A stretch of DNA of 64,000 bases from positions 186,001 through 250,000 of the forward strand of contig NZ_BJKN01000001.1 in NCBI RefSeq assembly GCF_006538365.1. Reading direction: 5' to 3'. Made by a program: the position numbers and the translations under genes. The notes under the pieces are model-generated. The model did not search any database. It saw nothing but the letters and a program-made list of their open reading frames with translations, and was not told the DNA's origin. The DNA is from Moorella sp. E308F. GTDB lineage: Bacteria > Bacillota > DSM-521 > Neomoorellales > Neomoorellaceae. Position 1 is the first letter of the stretch, and each line of letters opens with the position of its first letter. Shown piece after piece: positions 1-7,651 of the stretch.

Positions 1-1
1 C

Positions 2-478
2 GAGGTCTTGCCCCGGGATAAAGCCGAGGAAGTAAAGAAACTCCAGGCCCAGGGTCTTAAAGTGGCCATGGTGGGTGACGGCATTAACGACGCTCCGGCC
101 CTGGCCCAGGCTGACGTCGGGATTGCCATTGGCTCCGGAACCGATGTGGCCAAGGAAACAGGTGACATCATCCTCATCAAAGACGATATTCGCGATGTGG
201 TGGGAGCCCTCGAAATCGGCCGCGCCACCATGCGCAAGATCAAGGAGAACCTGGTATGGGCTTTTATCTACAATATATCGGGTATTCCCATTGCAGCCGG
301 CCTGCTGTACCCCTTTACCGGGCTGATTGTCAGCCCCGAACTGGCGGCGTTCTTCATGGCCATAAGTTCGGTTTCGGTTACACTAAATACACTCCTTTTA
401 AAGCGCTTCCAGCCCTCCCTGCGGAAAGATGCCGCCAAAGCAGAACATCATAGGCAGCTGGCCCACCAAATGGGTTAA
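2..478 (+). CDS. copA: Copper-translocating P-type ATPase, C-terminal part (cut by window start)
   Basis: Only the last ~159 residues are in the window; the frame is open from base 2, so the gene starts upstream. The P1B-ATPase hinge motif GDGINDAP is followed by two C-terminal membrane helices carrying the YN pair (YNISGIPIA) and the MxxSSxxxxxN signature ([11 protein letters not shown]). These are the Cu(I)-binding motifs of P1B-1 pumps, so the likely role is ATP-driven Cu(I) export at the cytoplasmic membrane. The small membrane protein at 496 follows after 17 bp and is probably co-transcribed. Family assignment is strong; the N-terminal metal-binding domains cannot be seen. Confidence 0.9.
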   Translation, partial: EVLPRDKAEEVKKLQAQGLKVAMVGDGINDAPALAQADVGIAIGSGTDVAKETGDIILIKDDIRDVVGALEIGRATMRKIKENLVWAFIYNISGIPIAAGLLYPFTGLIVSPELAAFFMAISSVSVTLNTLLLKRFQPSLRKDAAKAEHHRQLAHQMG

Positions 479-495
479 TGAGGAGGTAAAACAGG

Positions 496-714
496 ATGCA
501 AGATCTGGAAGCGAAAGCCGCAAGGCAGGCGGCGACAATTTACACCGGTATCTCGCTGGCGCTGGCCCTGCTTTTCCTGGTAATCACCTTCCTTGACGGG
601 AGAACCTATACGGCTGTGGCCCGTATAGGCGGAACGATATGGGTTTTCATCTTGACCATGATTATTACCATGCCCATTATCATTCCTTACGTCAAGAAGA
701 AAGTGCTGGGATAA
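496..714 (+). CDS. Small two-helix membrane protein next to copA, function unknown
   Basis: This 72-residue protein has an ideal ribosome site (GAGGAGG, ending 9 bases before the ATG). The sequence shows a charged N-terminus, a hydrophobic helix at about residues 15-33, a short polar linker and a second helix at about 43-66, ending in a lysine-rich tail. I do not recognise a family. Position right after a copper ATPase suggests co-expression and possibly an accessory role, but nothing in the protein binds metal in an obvious way (no Cys, no His cluster). It is probably real because of the ribosome site and the terminator that follows. Confidence 0.7.
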   Translation: MQDLEAKAARQAATIYTGISLALALLFLVITFLDGRTYTAVARIGGTIWVFILTMIITMPIIIPYVKKKVLG

Positions 715-748
715 GGGGTTGCCAGAGCTAATTTTACAGGTTATAGCG

Positions 749-776
749 GGGACAGGTTTCCACCTGTCCCTTTTCA
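749..776 (+). terminator. Rho-independent terminator after the copA operon
   Basis: The perfect 8-bp stem GGGACAGG/CCTGTCCC (749-756 with 763-770) has a 6-base loop and is followed by TTTTCATTT. It lies 35 bp after the stop of the small membrane protein. Confidence 0.8.
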
Positions 777-906
777 TTTCCATTATTATCAGCGGCAACT
801 GGATACGTTTTTTAAGGCAGCAGTATACCAAGAGTGTTGTTATGCCCATGTAAATTAGGATAAAATAGGTAGGGACACAGCACGTAACGTGGAGGTCAAA
901 AGATAT

Positions 907-1812
907 ATGAGTTTACTGGAAACCTCCGGCAGGGCGCAAGCTATAATGAGCCGCTACTTCTGGCGTTATCTTTTTTTAAGCCTGCGTCCCAAACAGTGGA
1001 CGAAAAATGCCTTTGTCTTTGCCCCCATCCTTTTTTCCCGCCACCTGCTGGATTTTCCCCTTCTGGTACGCACCATCCAGGTGTTTGTCATTTTTTGCCT
1101 CCTATCCGGAGGCACTTATCTGGTTAATGACCTGGTCGACCGGGAAAGGGACCGCCGCCATCCCCGCAAGAAGCACCGCCCCATTGCCGCCGGCCTGCTG
1201 GCTTCCCTACCGGCGGCTGCGGCAGCCGTCATCATCCTGGCCGGTAGCCTCACCTGGGCCTTCACTTTGAGCTGGCAGGTGGGCCTAATAAGCCTCACCT
1301 ATGCCCTCCAGACCCTGGCCTATTCCTTTTATTTAAAGGATATGGTCCTCATTGATGTCTTCATCGTCGCCCTTGGTTTCGTCCTACGGGTGACGGCCGG
1401 CGCGGCGGCCATCATGGTACCGGTTTCGGCCTGGTTGCTCATTGCTGTTATCCTTCTGGCCCTTTTCCTGGCTTTATGTAAACGCCGCCATGAATTAGTC
1501 CTCCTGGACAACGCTACCGCCCACCGGCGAATCCTGGCTGAGTATTCCCTGGTACTCTTGGACCAGCTTATCGCCACAGTTACCTCGGCCACCGTTGTCG
1601 TCTATGCCATTTACACCTTTATCGGCGCTGCCCGGCCCCAGCTAATGTATACCGTACCCCTGGTTCTCTTTGGCATCTGCCGCTACCTGTACCTGACCTA
1701 CCACCGCCAGGGCGGCGGCGAGCCGGAAAGCCTGGTCCTCAAAGATAAGCCCCTGGCAGCCACCATCCTCCTCTGGGCGGCCAGCTGCTTTGTCATCCTG
1801 TACTGGTTATAA
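907..1812 (+). CDS. UbiA-family prenyltransferase, decaprenyl-phosphate phosphoribosyltransferase-like
   Basis: This 301-residue polytopic membrane protein has the UbiA signature: RPKQWTKN near the N-terminus, then NDLVDRERDRRHP, whose Asp residues bind Mg-diphosphate, followed by KHRPIAAG. This motif set matches decaprenyl-phosphate 5-phosphoribosyltransferases, which join phosphoribosyl diphosphate to a polyprenyl phosphate to make a lipid-linked pentose donor. The frame opens with GTG at 889, but GGAGGT at 891-896 is correctly spaced for the ATG at 907, which I chose. It precedes a membrane glycosyltransferase gene, suggesting a shared role in an envelope polysaccharide. The true substrate is not shown by the sequence. 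Confidence 0.8.
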   Translation: MSLLETSGRAQAIMSRYFWRYLFLSLRPKQWTKNAFVFAPILFSRHLLDFPLLVRTIQVFVIFCLLSGGTYLVNDLVDRERDRRHPRKKHRPIAAGLLASLPAAAAAVIILAGSLTWAFTLSWQVGLISLTYALQTLAYSFYLKDMVLIDVFIVALGFVLRVTAGAAAIMVPVSAWLLIAVILLALFLALCKRRHELVLLDNATAHRRILAEYSLVLLDQLIATVTSATVVVYAIYTFIGAARPQLMYTVPLVLFGICRYLYLTYHRQGGGEPESLVLKDKPLAATILLWAASCFVILYWL

Positions 1813-1878
1813 GGTTGTGAAGCCTCTGATACCTAAAATAAAAACAGCAGCAGCGAGCGGCAACCGGAGGGTTGGTAT

Positions 1879-3708
1879 TTGAACTGGATGGCCTTTACTA
1901 GCGGCAATTTAATAGTTCTTCTCACGGCCTTTTTCTTGACCCGTCGCCGGAGTCTGGCCCCCGCTGAAAAGTTTCTGGCTATTTTTACCCTGGCTGCGGG
2001 GCAAATCGTATTCACCATGCTCCTGGCCGGTACCGTATTGCGCCTGACAACTGCCAACCTGCTGGTGTTAAATTTAATTCTGCTTGCCGCTGCAATCCTC
2101 ATGGAGCGCCTCTTCCCTGGCCCCCGGTATCCTTACCAATTCCGGCTTTATGCCTGCTGGCGCCATAATTTCTGGGCCAGGCTTTTACTTTTCCTGGCCT
2201 TGCTGGAAACCATCTGGCTCATATTCCTGGGATACCTGTTTCCCCCCTATGCCTGGGACAGCCTCTATTATCACCTGACGGCAGTGGCCACCTGGCTAAA
2301 GGCCGGTCGGATTGTTTTAAGCCCCTATACCATCTGGGCCAACGTGTATCCCATGAATACCGAGCTTATCTTTGCCTGGAACATGCTGCTTGCCGGCAGC
2401 GACCTTCTGGTTGACCTGACCCAGCTGCCCTTTGCCCTGGCCGGAGGAGTGGCCGTCTATGCCCTGGGGCGCGCAACCGGTTTGCGACAGACCAACAGCG
2501 CCGTAGCAGCCTGCCTTTTTTTCCTGACGCCCATTGTCCTGGTCCAGAGCAAGACCTGCTATGTGGATGTCGCCTTTGCGGGCATGTTCTTGGTGGCCTT
2601 TTACTTTGCTTACCGCTATTACCATGACCCGCGGCGCGCCTATTTACTCCTGGCCGCCCTGGCCGGCGGCCTGACTTTCGGGATAAAGGCTTCCGCCGCT
2701 CCCTATGTGGCGGTAGTTTTTCTCTTTATCATCGCGGGCAACCGGGCGGCCAGGCGGGCAGCCAACCAGCCTTACAGGCAAAACCTGCTCCTTTCCCTGG
2801 TTATCTTTGCCGGAGCCCTGCTCGTGTGGGGCAGTTTCTGGTACCTGCGTAACTGGCTGGCGTACGGCAACCCCTTTTTCCCCTTTACGTTTAAAGTGCT
2901 GGGGTATACCCTCTGGCCAGGCCAGGGCAGCGTAACCGACCTGGTTATGGTCAAAAATACGCCTCCGGAACTGGCAGGCCTGCCTTTCTGGCAGCAGTTA
3001 TTGCGTTCCTGGCAGGAAACCAGTGGTCCCTACACCTTTGACCAGCGCCTGGGAGGCTTCGGCCCTCAGTGGCTCTACCTGGAAGCGCCGGCCCTGCTTG
3101 TGACCCTTATCCTGGCGCTGGTCGAGAGGCAGCGGCGCCTCCTGCTCATCCTCCTGCCTCTGACCCTGCTGTTCTCGCTCCAGCCGTCCAGCTGGTGGAC
3201 ACGTTATACCATCTTCATTGTCGCCGCCGGGACTTTGAGCCTGGCTTACCTGGAGGAGAGGTTGCCCCGTTTTTGGGCGCAGCCCTTGCGGGCCGCTACC
3301 CTGGCCCTGGTTCTCATCTCCCTGGCCGGCAGCTTAACCCACGGTTATTTCACCCCCCAGGTAATAGCCCGCTTCCTGGCCCTGCCCTCGGAGCAACGTA
3401 CCTTTTTCCAGATCACACCCTGGGGTGATGAGTTGGCCTGGGTTGATCGGGTGCCTCCTGGTTCGCGCATCGCTTTTACGGAAACAGCCTTCCCCTACCT
3501 GCTGTTTGGCCCCCGCCTGGAAAACCGGGTCTACCGCGTCATTGCTACTTCGGAAGCGGACATGCTGGCCCAACTGCAAGCCTGGGACAGCCAGTATTTC
3601 TTAACAACAACTACCTCCCTTTATTACCGCTGGGCGCAAAAAAATCCGCAGGTCTTACAGCCCTTTTTTACCTGCGGTGATTATGTAACCTTTAAGGTGA
3701 TGAAGTAG
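1879..3708 (+). CDS. Polytopic membrane glycosyltransferase, GT39/PMT-like
   Basis: This 609-residue protein has roughly a dozen hydrophobic segments. After the first few helices comes the loop motif AWDSLYYH, whose acidic residue resembles the catalytic Asp of GT-C fold (ArnT/PMT, GT39) glycosyltransferases, which take sugars from polyprenyl-phosphate donors on the outer face of the membrane. The start is TTG at 1879, preceded by GGAGG with 8-base spacing. It sits 66 bp downstream of the UbiA-type gene, which could make its lipid-linked pentosyl donor (inference). No exact subfamily is claimed. Confidence 0.65.
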   Translation: MNWMAFTSGNLIVLLTAFFLTRRRSLAPAEKFLAIFTLAAGQIVFTMLLAGTVLRLTTANLLVLNLILLAAAILMERLFPGPRYPYQFRLYACWRHNFWARLLLFLALLETIWLIFLGYLFPPYAWDSLYYHLTAVATWLKAGRIVLSPYTIWANVYPMNTELIFAWNMLLAGSDLLVDLTQLPFALAGGVAVYALGRATGLRQTNSAVAACLFFLTPIVLVQSKTCYVDVAFAGMFLVAFYFAYRYYHDPRRAYLLLAALAGGLTFGIKASAAPYVAVVFLFIIAGNRAARRAANQPYRQNLLLSLVIFAGALLVWGSFWYLRNWLAYGNPFFPFTFKVLGYTLWPGQGSVTDLVMVKNTPPELAGLPFWQQLLRSWQETSGPYTFDQRLGGFGPQWLYLEAPALLVTLILALVERQRRLLLILLPLTLLFSLQPSSWWTRYTIFIVAAGTLSLAYLEERLPRFWAQPLRAATLALVLISLAGSLTHGYFTPQVIARFLALPSEQRTFFQITPWGDELAWVDRVPPGSRIAFTETAFPYLLFGPRLENRVYRVIATSEADMLAQLQAWDSQYFLTTTTSLYYRWAQKNPQVLQPFFTCGDYVTFKVMK

Positions 3709-3727
3709 GCATACCAGCTTTCTAGAT

Positions 3728-3767
3728 AGAAAAAAGCCGCCTCGCTTCGCTCTCGAAGCAAGGCGGC
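3728..3767. terminator. Bidirectional terminator between convergent genes
   Basis: A long hairpin has arms GCCGCCT-C-GCTTCG and CGAAGC-A-AGGCGGC (3736-3767, one mismatch) around CTCT. On the minus strand it is followed by TTTTTT, so it terminates the ygeW operon well. On the plus strand, where it would end the glycosyltransferase transcript, the T tract is poor. Confidence 0.85.
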
Positions 3768-3829
3768 CTCGCTGCTGGGCAAGAGCCACGCAGCCAGCAA
3801 ACCGGGCGGCTCCGGCGTAGTTGCAACCT

Positions 3830-4810
3830 TTACCTCATCGTTGCCGCCAGGAGGGCCTTGATGGTGTGCAGACGGTTTTCGGCTTCATCGTAGATTACCG
3901 ATTGCGGGCCGTCCATAACTTCTTCCGTCACTTCAACGCCCCGGTCGGCCGGCATACAATGCATGTAAATAGCATCCTTATGGCCGAGCTTCATGCGGCG
4001 GCCATCCATTACCCAGGTATTGTATTTTTCAATCAGATCCAGGCCTTCCTCCCTGCTGCCGGTATAGGCAATGGGGCCCCAGCTCTTGGCATAAATAATA
4101 TGGGCATCTTTACAGGCTTCGTCCATGTCATGGACAATATTAAATTTGACGCCGTTTTCTTCCGCATTTTTCTTCGCCTGTTCTACAATTTCAGGTAATA
4201 AATGGAACTCGGGCGGATGGGCCAGGGTGACATTCATGCCAAAACGGCTCATCAGGAGGATAAGGGATTGGGGCATGGACAGGGGCCGGATATAATTAGG
4301 TGCGTAAGTCCAGCTAATGGTGAAATTGAGGCCTCGCGTGTTTTTACCGAACTTCTCCTGGATGGTCATGATATCAGCCAGGGCCTGGGTGGGATGGTAT
4401 AAATCGCACTGCATGTTGATAACGGGGATGCGGGAATATTTGGCCAGCTCCCGGATATAGGCGTTTCCTTGTTTGTAAGTGCAGTAACGTACGCCCAGAC
4501 CATCACCAAAGCGGCTTAAGACTTCTACCGTATCCTTGGCCGTCTCGCCATGGCCAATCTGGGTTGCCGAGGGAGTCAAGAAAATGGCATGCCCGCCCAG
4601 TTGGGTCATACCGGTTTCGAAGGCGTTACGGGTACGGGTGGAGTTTTCAAAAAAAAGCATATAAAAGGTTTTATCCTCGAGAAGGCGGTGTTTTTCTCCT
4701 AAGGCTTTACGCCTTTTTAGATCAAAGGCAATATCCAGCACCGTATCGATTTCTTCTTTGGTCCACTCCTGCAGGGTAATCAGGTGTCTCCCGCGTAAAT
4801 CGGTCTGCAT
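3830..4810 (-). CDS. ygeW: YgeW-type carbamoyltransferase
   Basis: This 326-residue protein belongs to the aspartate/ornithine carbamoyltransferase superfamily. Visible are the carbamoyl-phosphate motif STRTR (FFENSTRTRNAFE), HPTQALAD, and HCMPADRG near the C-terminus. The sequence most resembles YgeW, the carbamoyltransferase of selenium/molybdenum hydroxylase gene clusters, rather than biosynthetic ArgF. In this context it probably phosphorolyses an N-carbamoyl or ureido compound to carbamoyl phosphate (inference). It is the last gene of the xanthine dehydrogenase block, 100 bp after the hydantoinase, and has the ribosome site GGGGGGAACAAT before its ATG. A weak internal promoter (TTGAAT) may lie in that gap. 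A strong terminator follows. Confidence 0.8.
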   Translation of the reverse strand: MQTDLRGRHLITLQEWTKEEIDTVLDIAFDLKRRKALGEKHRLLEDKTFYMLFFENSTRTRNAFETGMTQLGGHAIFLTPSATQIGHGETAKDTVEVLSRFGDGLGVRYCTYKQGNAYIRELAKYSRIPVINMQCDLYHPTQALADIMTIQEKFGKNTRGLNFTISWTYAPNYIRPLSMPQSLILLMSRFGMNVTLAHPPEFHLLPEIVEQAKKNAEENGVKFNIVHDMDEACKDAHIIYAKSWGPIAYTGSREEGLDLIEKYNTWVMDGRRMKLGHKDAIYMHCMPADRGVEVTEEVMDGPQSVIYDEAENRLHTIKALLAATMR

Positions 4811-4910
4811 ATTGTTCCCCCCGTTAAGCTAAATTTTGCTTAATTAATTAAATCACGTTTAATCCAATTCAACTTTTTTTAGTAAAATCCTGCCGGGTAA
4901 AGAAAAAATT

Positions 4911-6266
4911 TTAAACACGGCCGGGAATAAAGCGGCCCTGGCCGGCCTGACCCAGGAAACGTCCGTGATCATAAATAAGCCGGCCCCGCAGGTAGGTTGC
5001 TTCCGGGTAGCCCAGAAGGTTAAAACCTTCAAAGACAGTGTAACCGGCCGCCGAATGAAGGTTTGCCGCCGTCAGGGTAATCTGCCGGCGGGGATCAAAA
5101 ATTACCACGTCGGCGTCGCTCCCCGGCCTGAGGCTTCCCTTGCGCGGGTAAAGGCCGAAAAGGCGGGCCGGGTTGGTGGATAGCACCCTCACCAGCTGGG
5201 GCAGGGTCAGCCAGCCGTTGCGGACCCCAAAGGAATAAAGCAGGGGTAATAAAGTTTCCGTCCCAGGTACGCCGGAGGGAGTGTTATAAAAGGCCGTACC
5301 GGCGGCCTTCTGCTCCCGGCTGTAGCTGCAGTGATCGGTAGCCACCACCTGGAGGGCGCCGGCGGCCAGGTGTCGCCAGAGGCTCTCGTTATCGGCTGCT
5401 GTTCTTAAAGGCGGGCACATCAGGTAAAGGCGGCTGTCCGGTCCGGCGTATTTATCCCCGGTCAGGAGCAGGTAATGGGGGCAGGTTTCGCCGTAGACCT
5501 GCTGGCCTTTGCTGCGAGCGGCGGCAATGGCTTCCGCGCCGCCCATGGTTGAGACGTGAACGATATAGACAGGTGCTCCGGCTTCCCCGGCCAGGGCAAT
5601 AACGTCCTGGGTAGCCTTGACCTCTGCCGTTGCCGGGCGGCTCAAGGCATGGTAGGCCGGGTCCGTCCGGCCGGCGGCGATTAACTCTTCCCTCTTAGCT
5701 GTAACTATTTCATGATCCTCACAGTGAACCGTGACCAGGGCCCCGAGCCGGCGCGCTATTTTCAGCAGGCGGCCTATGGCGGCAAGGCTCAGGCGCTGGG
5801 CATAGGTGGTAAATACCTTGAAGCTGGTAACACCCTTGTCAACGACCGCCTTGAGTTCCGCTTCATCTTCCTCCTGGCCGGGCAGGACCACCTGGTGCAG
5901 GCCGTAATCGACGCAGGCCTGTTCCCTGGCTTCATCCAGGCGCTTGTTCAGGGATGCAGTCAAAGATTCCGCCGGGCTTGCCGGCTCGGCATAATCGATG
6001 ACGGTAGTGACGCCACCGCAGGCAGCCAGCCGTGTCCCGGTAAACCAGTCGTCGGCCGTCATGAGCTCACCGATGGGCATCTGGTAATGGACATGGGCAT
6101 CAATGGCTCCGGGCATTATATATTTGCCGGTTACGTCCCGGACTACCGCACCTTCCGCAGTCAAATCCGCACCTACGGCGGCAATCTTTTCTCCCTTAAT
6201 GGCCACGTCGGCCTGCTCGACCCGTTCGGCGGTGACAACCCACCCGCCCTTCAGCAAGAGGTCCAC
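4911..6266 (-). CDS. hydA: Dihydropyrimidinase/hydantoinase-family cyclic amidohydrolase
   Basis: This 451-residue amidohydrolase has the full dinuclear metal centre: HVH in DAHVHYQMP, the lysine that becomes carboxylated in TSFKVFTT, His in VHCEDHE, His in VHVSTMGG, and the catalytic Asp in VATDHCSYS. It would open a cyclic ureide (hydantoin, dihydropyrimidine or a purine-derived ring) to an N-carbamoyl amino acid. The start is GTG at 6266, preceded by GGGGGAGGGG. Its neighbours, xanthine dehydrogenase upstream and a YgeW-type carbamoyltransferase downstream, suggest a purine or ureide breakdown route in which the carbamoyl group is recovered. Exact substrate unknown. Confidence 0.85.
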   Translation of the reverse strand: MDLLLKGGWVVTAERVEQADVAIKGEKIAAVGADLTAEGAVVRDVTGKYIMPGAIDAHVHYQMPIGELMTADDWFTGTRLAACGGVTTVIDYAEPASPAESLTASLNKRLDEAREQACVDYGLHQVVLPGQEEDEAELKAVVDKGVTSFKVFTTYAQRLSLAAIGRLLKIARRLGALVTVHCEDHEIVTAKREELIAAGRTDPAYHALSRPATAEVKATQDVIALAGEAGAPVYIVHVSTMGGAEAIAAARSKGQQVYGETCPHYLLLTGDKYAGPDSRLYLMCPPLRTAADNESLWRHLAAGALQVVATDHCSYSREQKAAGTAFYNTPSGVPGTETLLPLLYSFGVRNGWLTLPQLVRVLSTNPARLFGLYPRKGSLRPGSDADVVIFDPRRQITLTAANLHSAAGYTVFEGFNLLGYPEATYLRGRLIYDHGRFLGQAGQGRFIPGRV

Positions 6267-6359
6267 TTTAACCCCTCCCCCAAAAGTAGGGTTCTGCCAG
6301 AAATGTACCTTCTGGTGGGGATATGACCCTGCGCCGCTCAGAAGCTCCGGGACATATCC

Positions 6360-7616
6360 CTACCCATAATTGGGCAATTTTAAATCCCCCAGTGCTTTAT
6401 GAAGGGCCTCCAGGGAGGGTGCCACCCGGACGGGCTCCCCGGCAGCCTTGATGGCATTGGCCACGTCTTTGAGTCCATTGCCGGTTACCAGGACGACTAT
6501 CCTTTCCCCCGGCTTAATAATCCCTTCCCGGACGGCTTTGATGAGGCCGGCCGTACCGGCCACCCCGGCCGGTTCACCGAAAACGCCGCTCGTCCGGCCC
6601 AGGACCCGCATGGCCGCCAGTATTTCTTCATCGCTAACATTAATCATAGTCCCTCGGGAATCACGAACGGCCCGCAGGGCCTTTTCGGGATTGCGGGGTA
6701 CGCCGACGGCAATGCTGTCTGCCAGGGTATTTTCTTCCATAGGACGCACCCTGGTGCCCTCCCGGAAGGCACGGGTAATAGGACAGCAGCCTTCGGCCTG
6801 GACCCCCAGCATCCGTGGCAGCTTCTCAATCCAGCCAGCTTTTTTCAGGTCCACCCAGGCCTTCCAGGCCCCGGCCATGGTACAGCCATCACCCACTGAA
6901 AGCACTACCCAGTCGGGTACTTCCCATTGCAGCTGTTCGGCCACCTCCAGGCAAGCGGTCTTCTTGCCTTCCACCAGGTAGGGGTTAATGGCTGCATTGC
7001 GGTTATACCAGCCGTGTTCCTCTATGGCGGCCGCCGACAGGCGAAAGGCGTCTTCATAGGAGCCCTGGACGCTAATGACCGTAGCCCCGAAGATCAAGAG
7101 CTGGGCCACCTTGCCCTGGGGTGCCCGGCCGGGGACAAAGATCACGGCCTTTAGGCCCACGGAAGCCGCCGCTCCGGCGAGGGAGGAAGCGGCATTGCCG
7201 GTGGAAGAACAGGCCACCACCCCCGCCCCTTCAGCCAGGGCCCGGGCCACGGCCACGGCCGAGGGCCGGTCCTTCAGGGAGCCAGTAGGATTAATCCCAT
7301 CATCTTTAATATATAACTCCTTTAAACCCAGCTCGGCCGCCAGGCGCCCGGCCCGGTAGAGGGGACTCCAGCCTACCCTTAAAGGCGGCAGGGGTCCCTC
7401 CTGGGCCACCGGCAGGAAAGGACGGTAGCGCCACATAGAAGGCTCCCTGTTGCCGGCCAGGCTCTCTTTAGAAATATATTTGTTAATATAGTCATAATCA
7501 TATTCCACGTCTAAGATACCGTCAGTTGATCCGCAGATGGGGCAGGTATAAAAGCCGGGCCGGGGCTGATAAGTCCGGCTGCAATTAATGCAGCGCAACT
7601 GGGTTATATTGCTCAC
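6360..7616 (-). CDS. Threonine-synthase-like PLP enzyme with N-terminal zinc ribbon
   Basis: This 418-residue fold-type-II PLP enzyme has an N-terminal zinc ribbon (CINC at ~9-12, CPIC at ~25-28) and the PLP lysine in GSLKDRPS. The phosphate-binding loop reads SSTGNAAS and a C-terminal glycine motif follows, as in threonine synthases. It is embedded between xanthine dehydrogenase and hydantoinase genes, so the true reaction may be a beta-elimination or ammonia-lyase step in nitrogen-compound catabolism rather than threonine synthesis. E. coli-type ygeW clusters carry a PLP ammonia-lyase (YgeX) at a comparable place, which is context only. I therefore give no gene symbol. Confidence 0.75.
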   Translation of the reverse strand: MSNITQLRCINCSRTYQPRPGFYTCPICGSTDGILDVEYDYDYINKYISKESLAGNREPSMWRYRPFLPVAQEGPLPPLRVGWSPLYRAGRLAAELGLKELYIKDDGINPTGSLKDRPSAVAVARALAEGAGVVACSSTGNAASSLAGAAASVGLKAVIFVPGRAPQGKVAQLLIFGATVISVQGSYEDAFRLSAAAIEEHGWYNRNAAINPYLVEGKKTACLEVAEQLQWEVPDWVVLSVGDGCTMAGAWKAWVDLKKAGWIEKLPRMLGVQAEGCCPITRAFREGTRVRPMEENTLADSIAVGVPRNPEKALRAVRDSRGTMINVSDEEILAAMRVLGRTSGVFGEPAGVAGTAGLIKAVREGIIKPGERIVVLVTGNGLKDVANAIKAAGEPVRVAPSLEALHKALGDLKLPNYG

Positions 7617-7651
7617 CTCAGGTCATCTCCTACGAAAATAACTGATCAATC

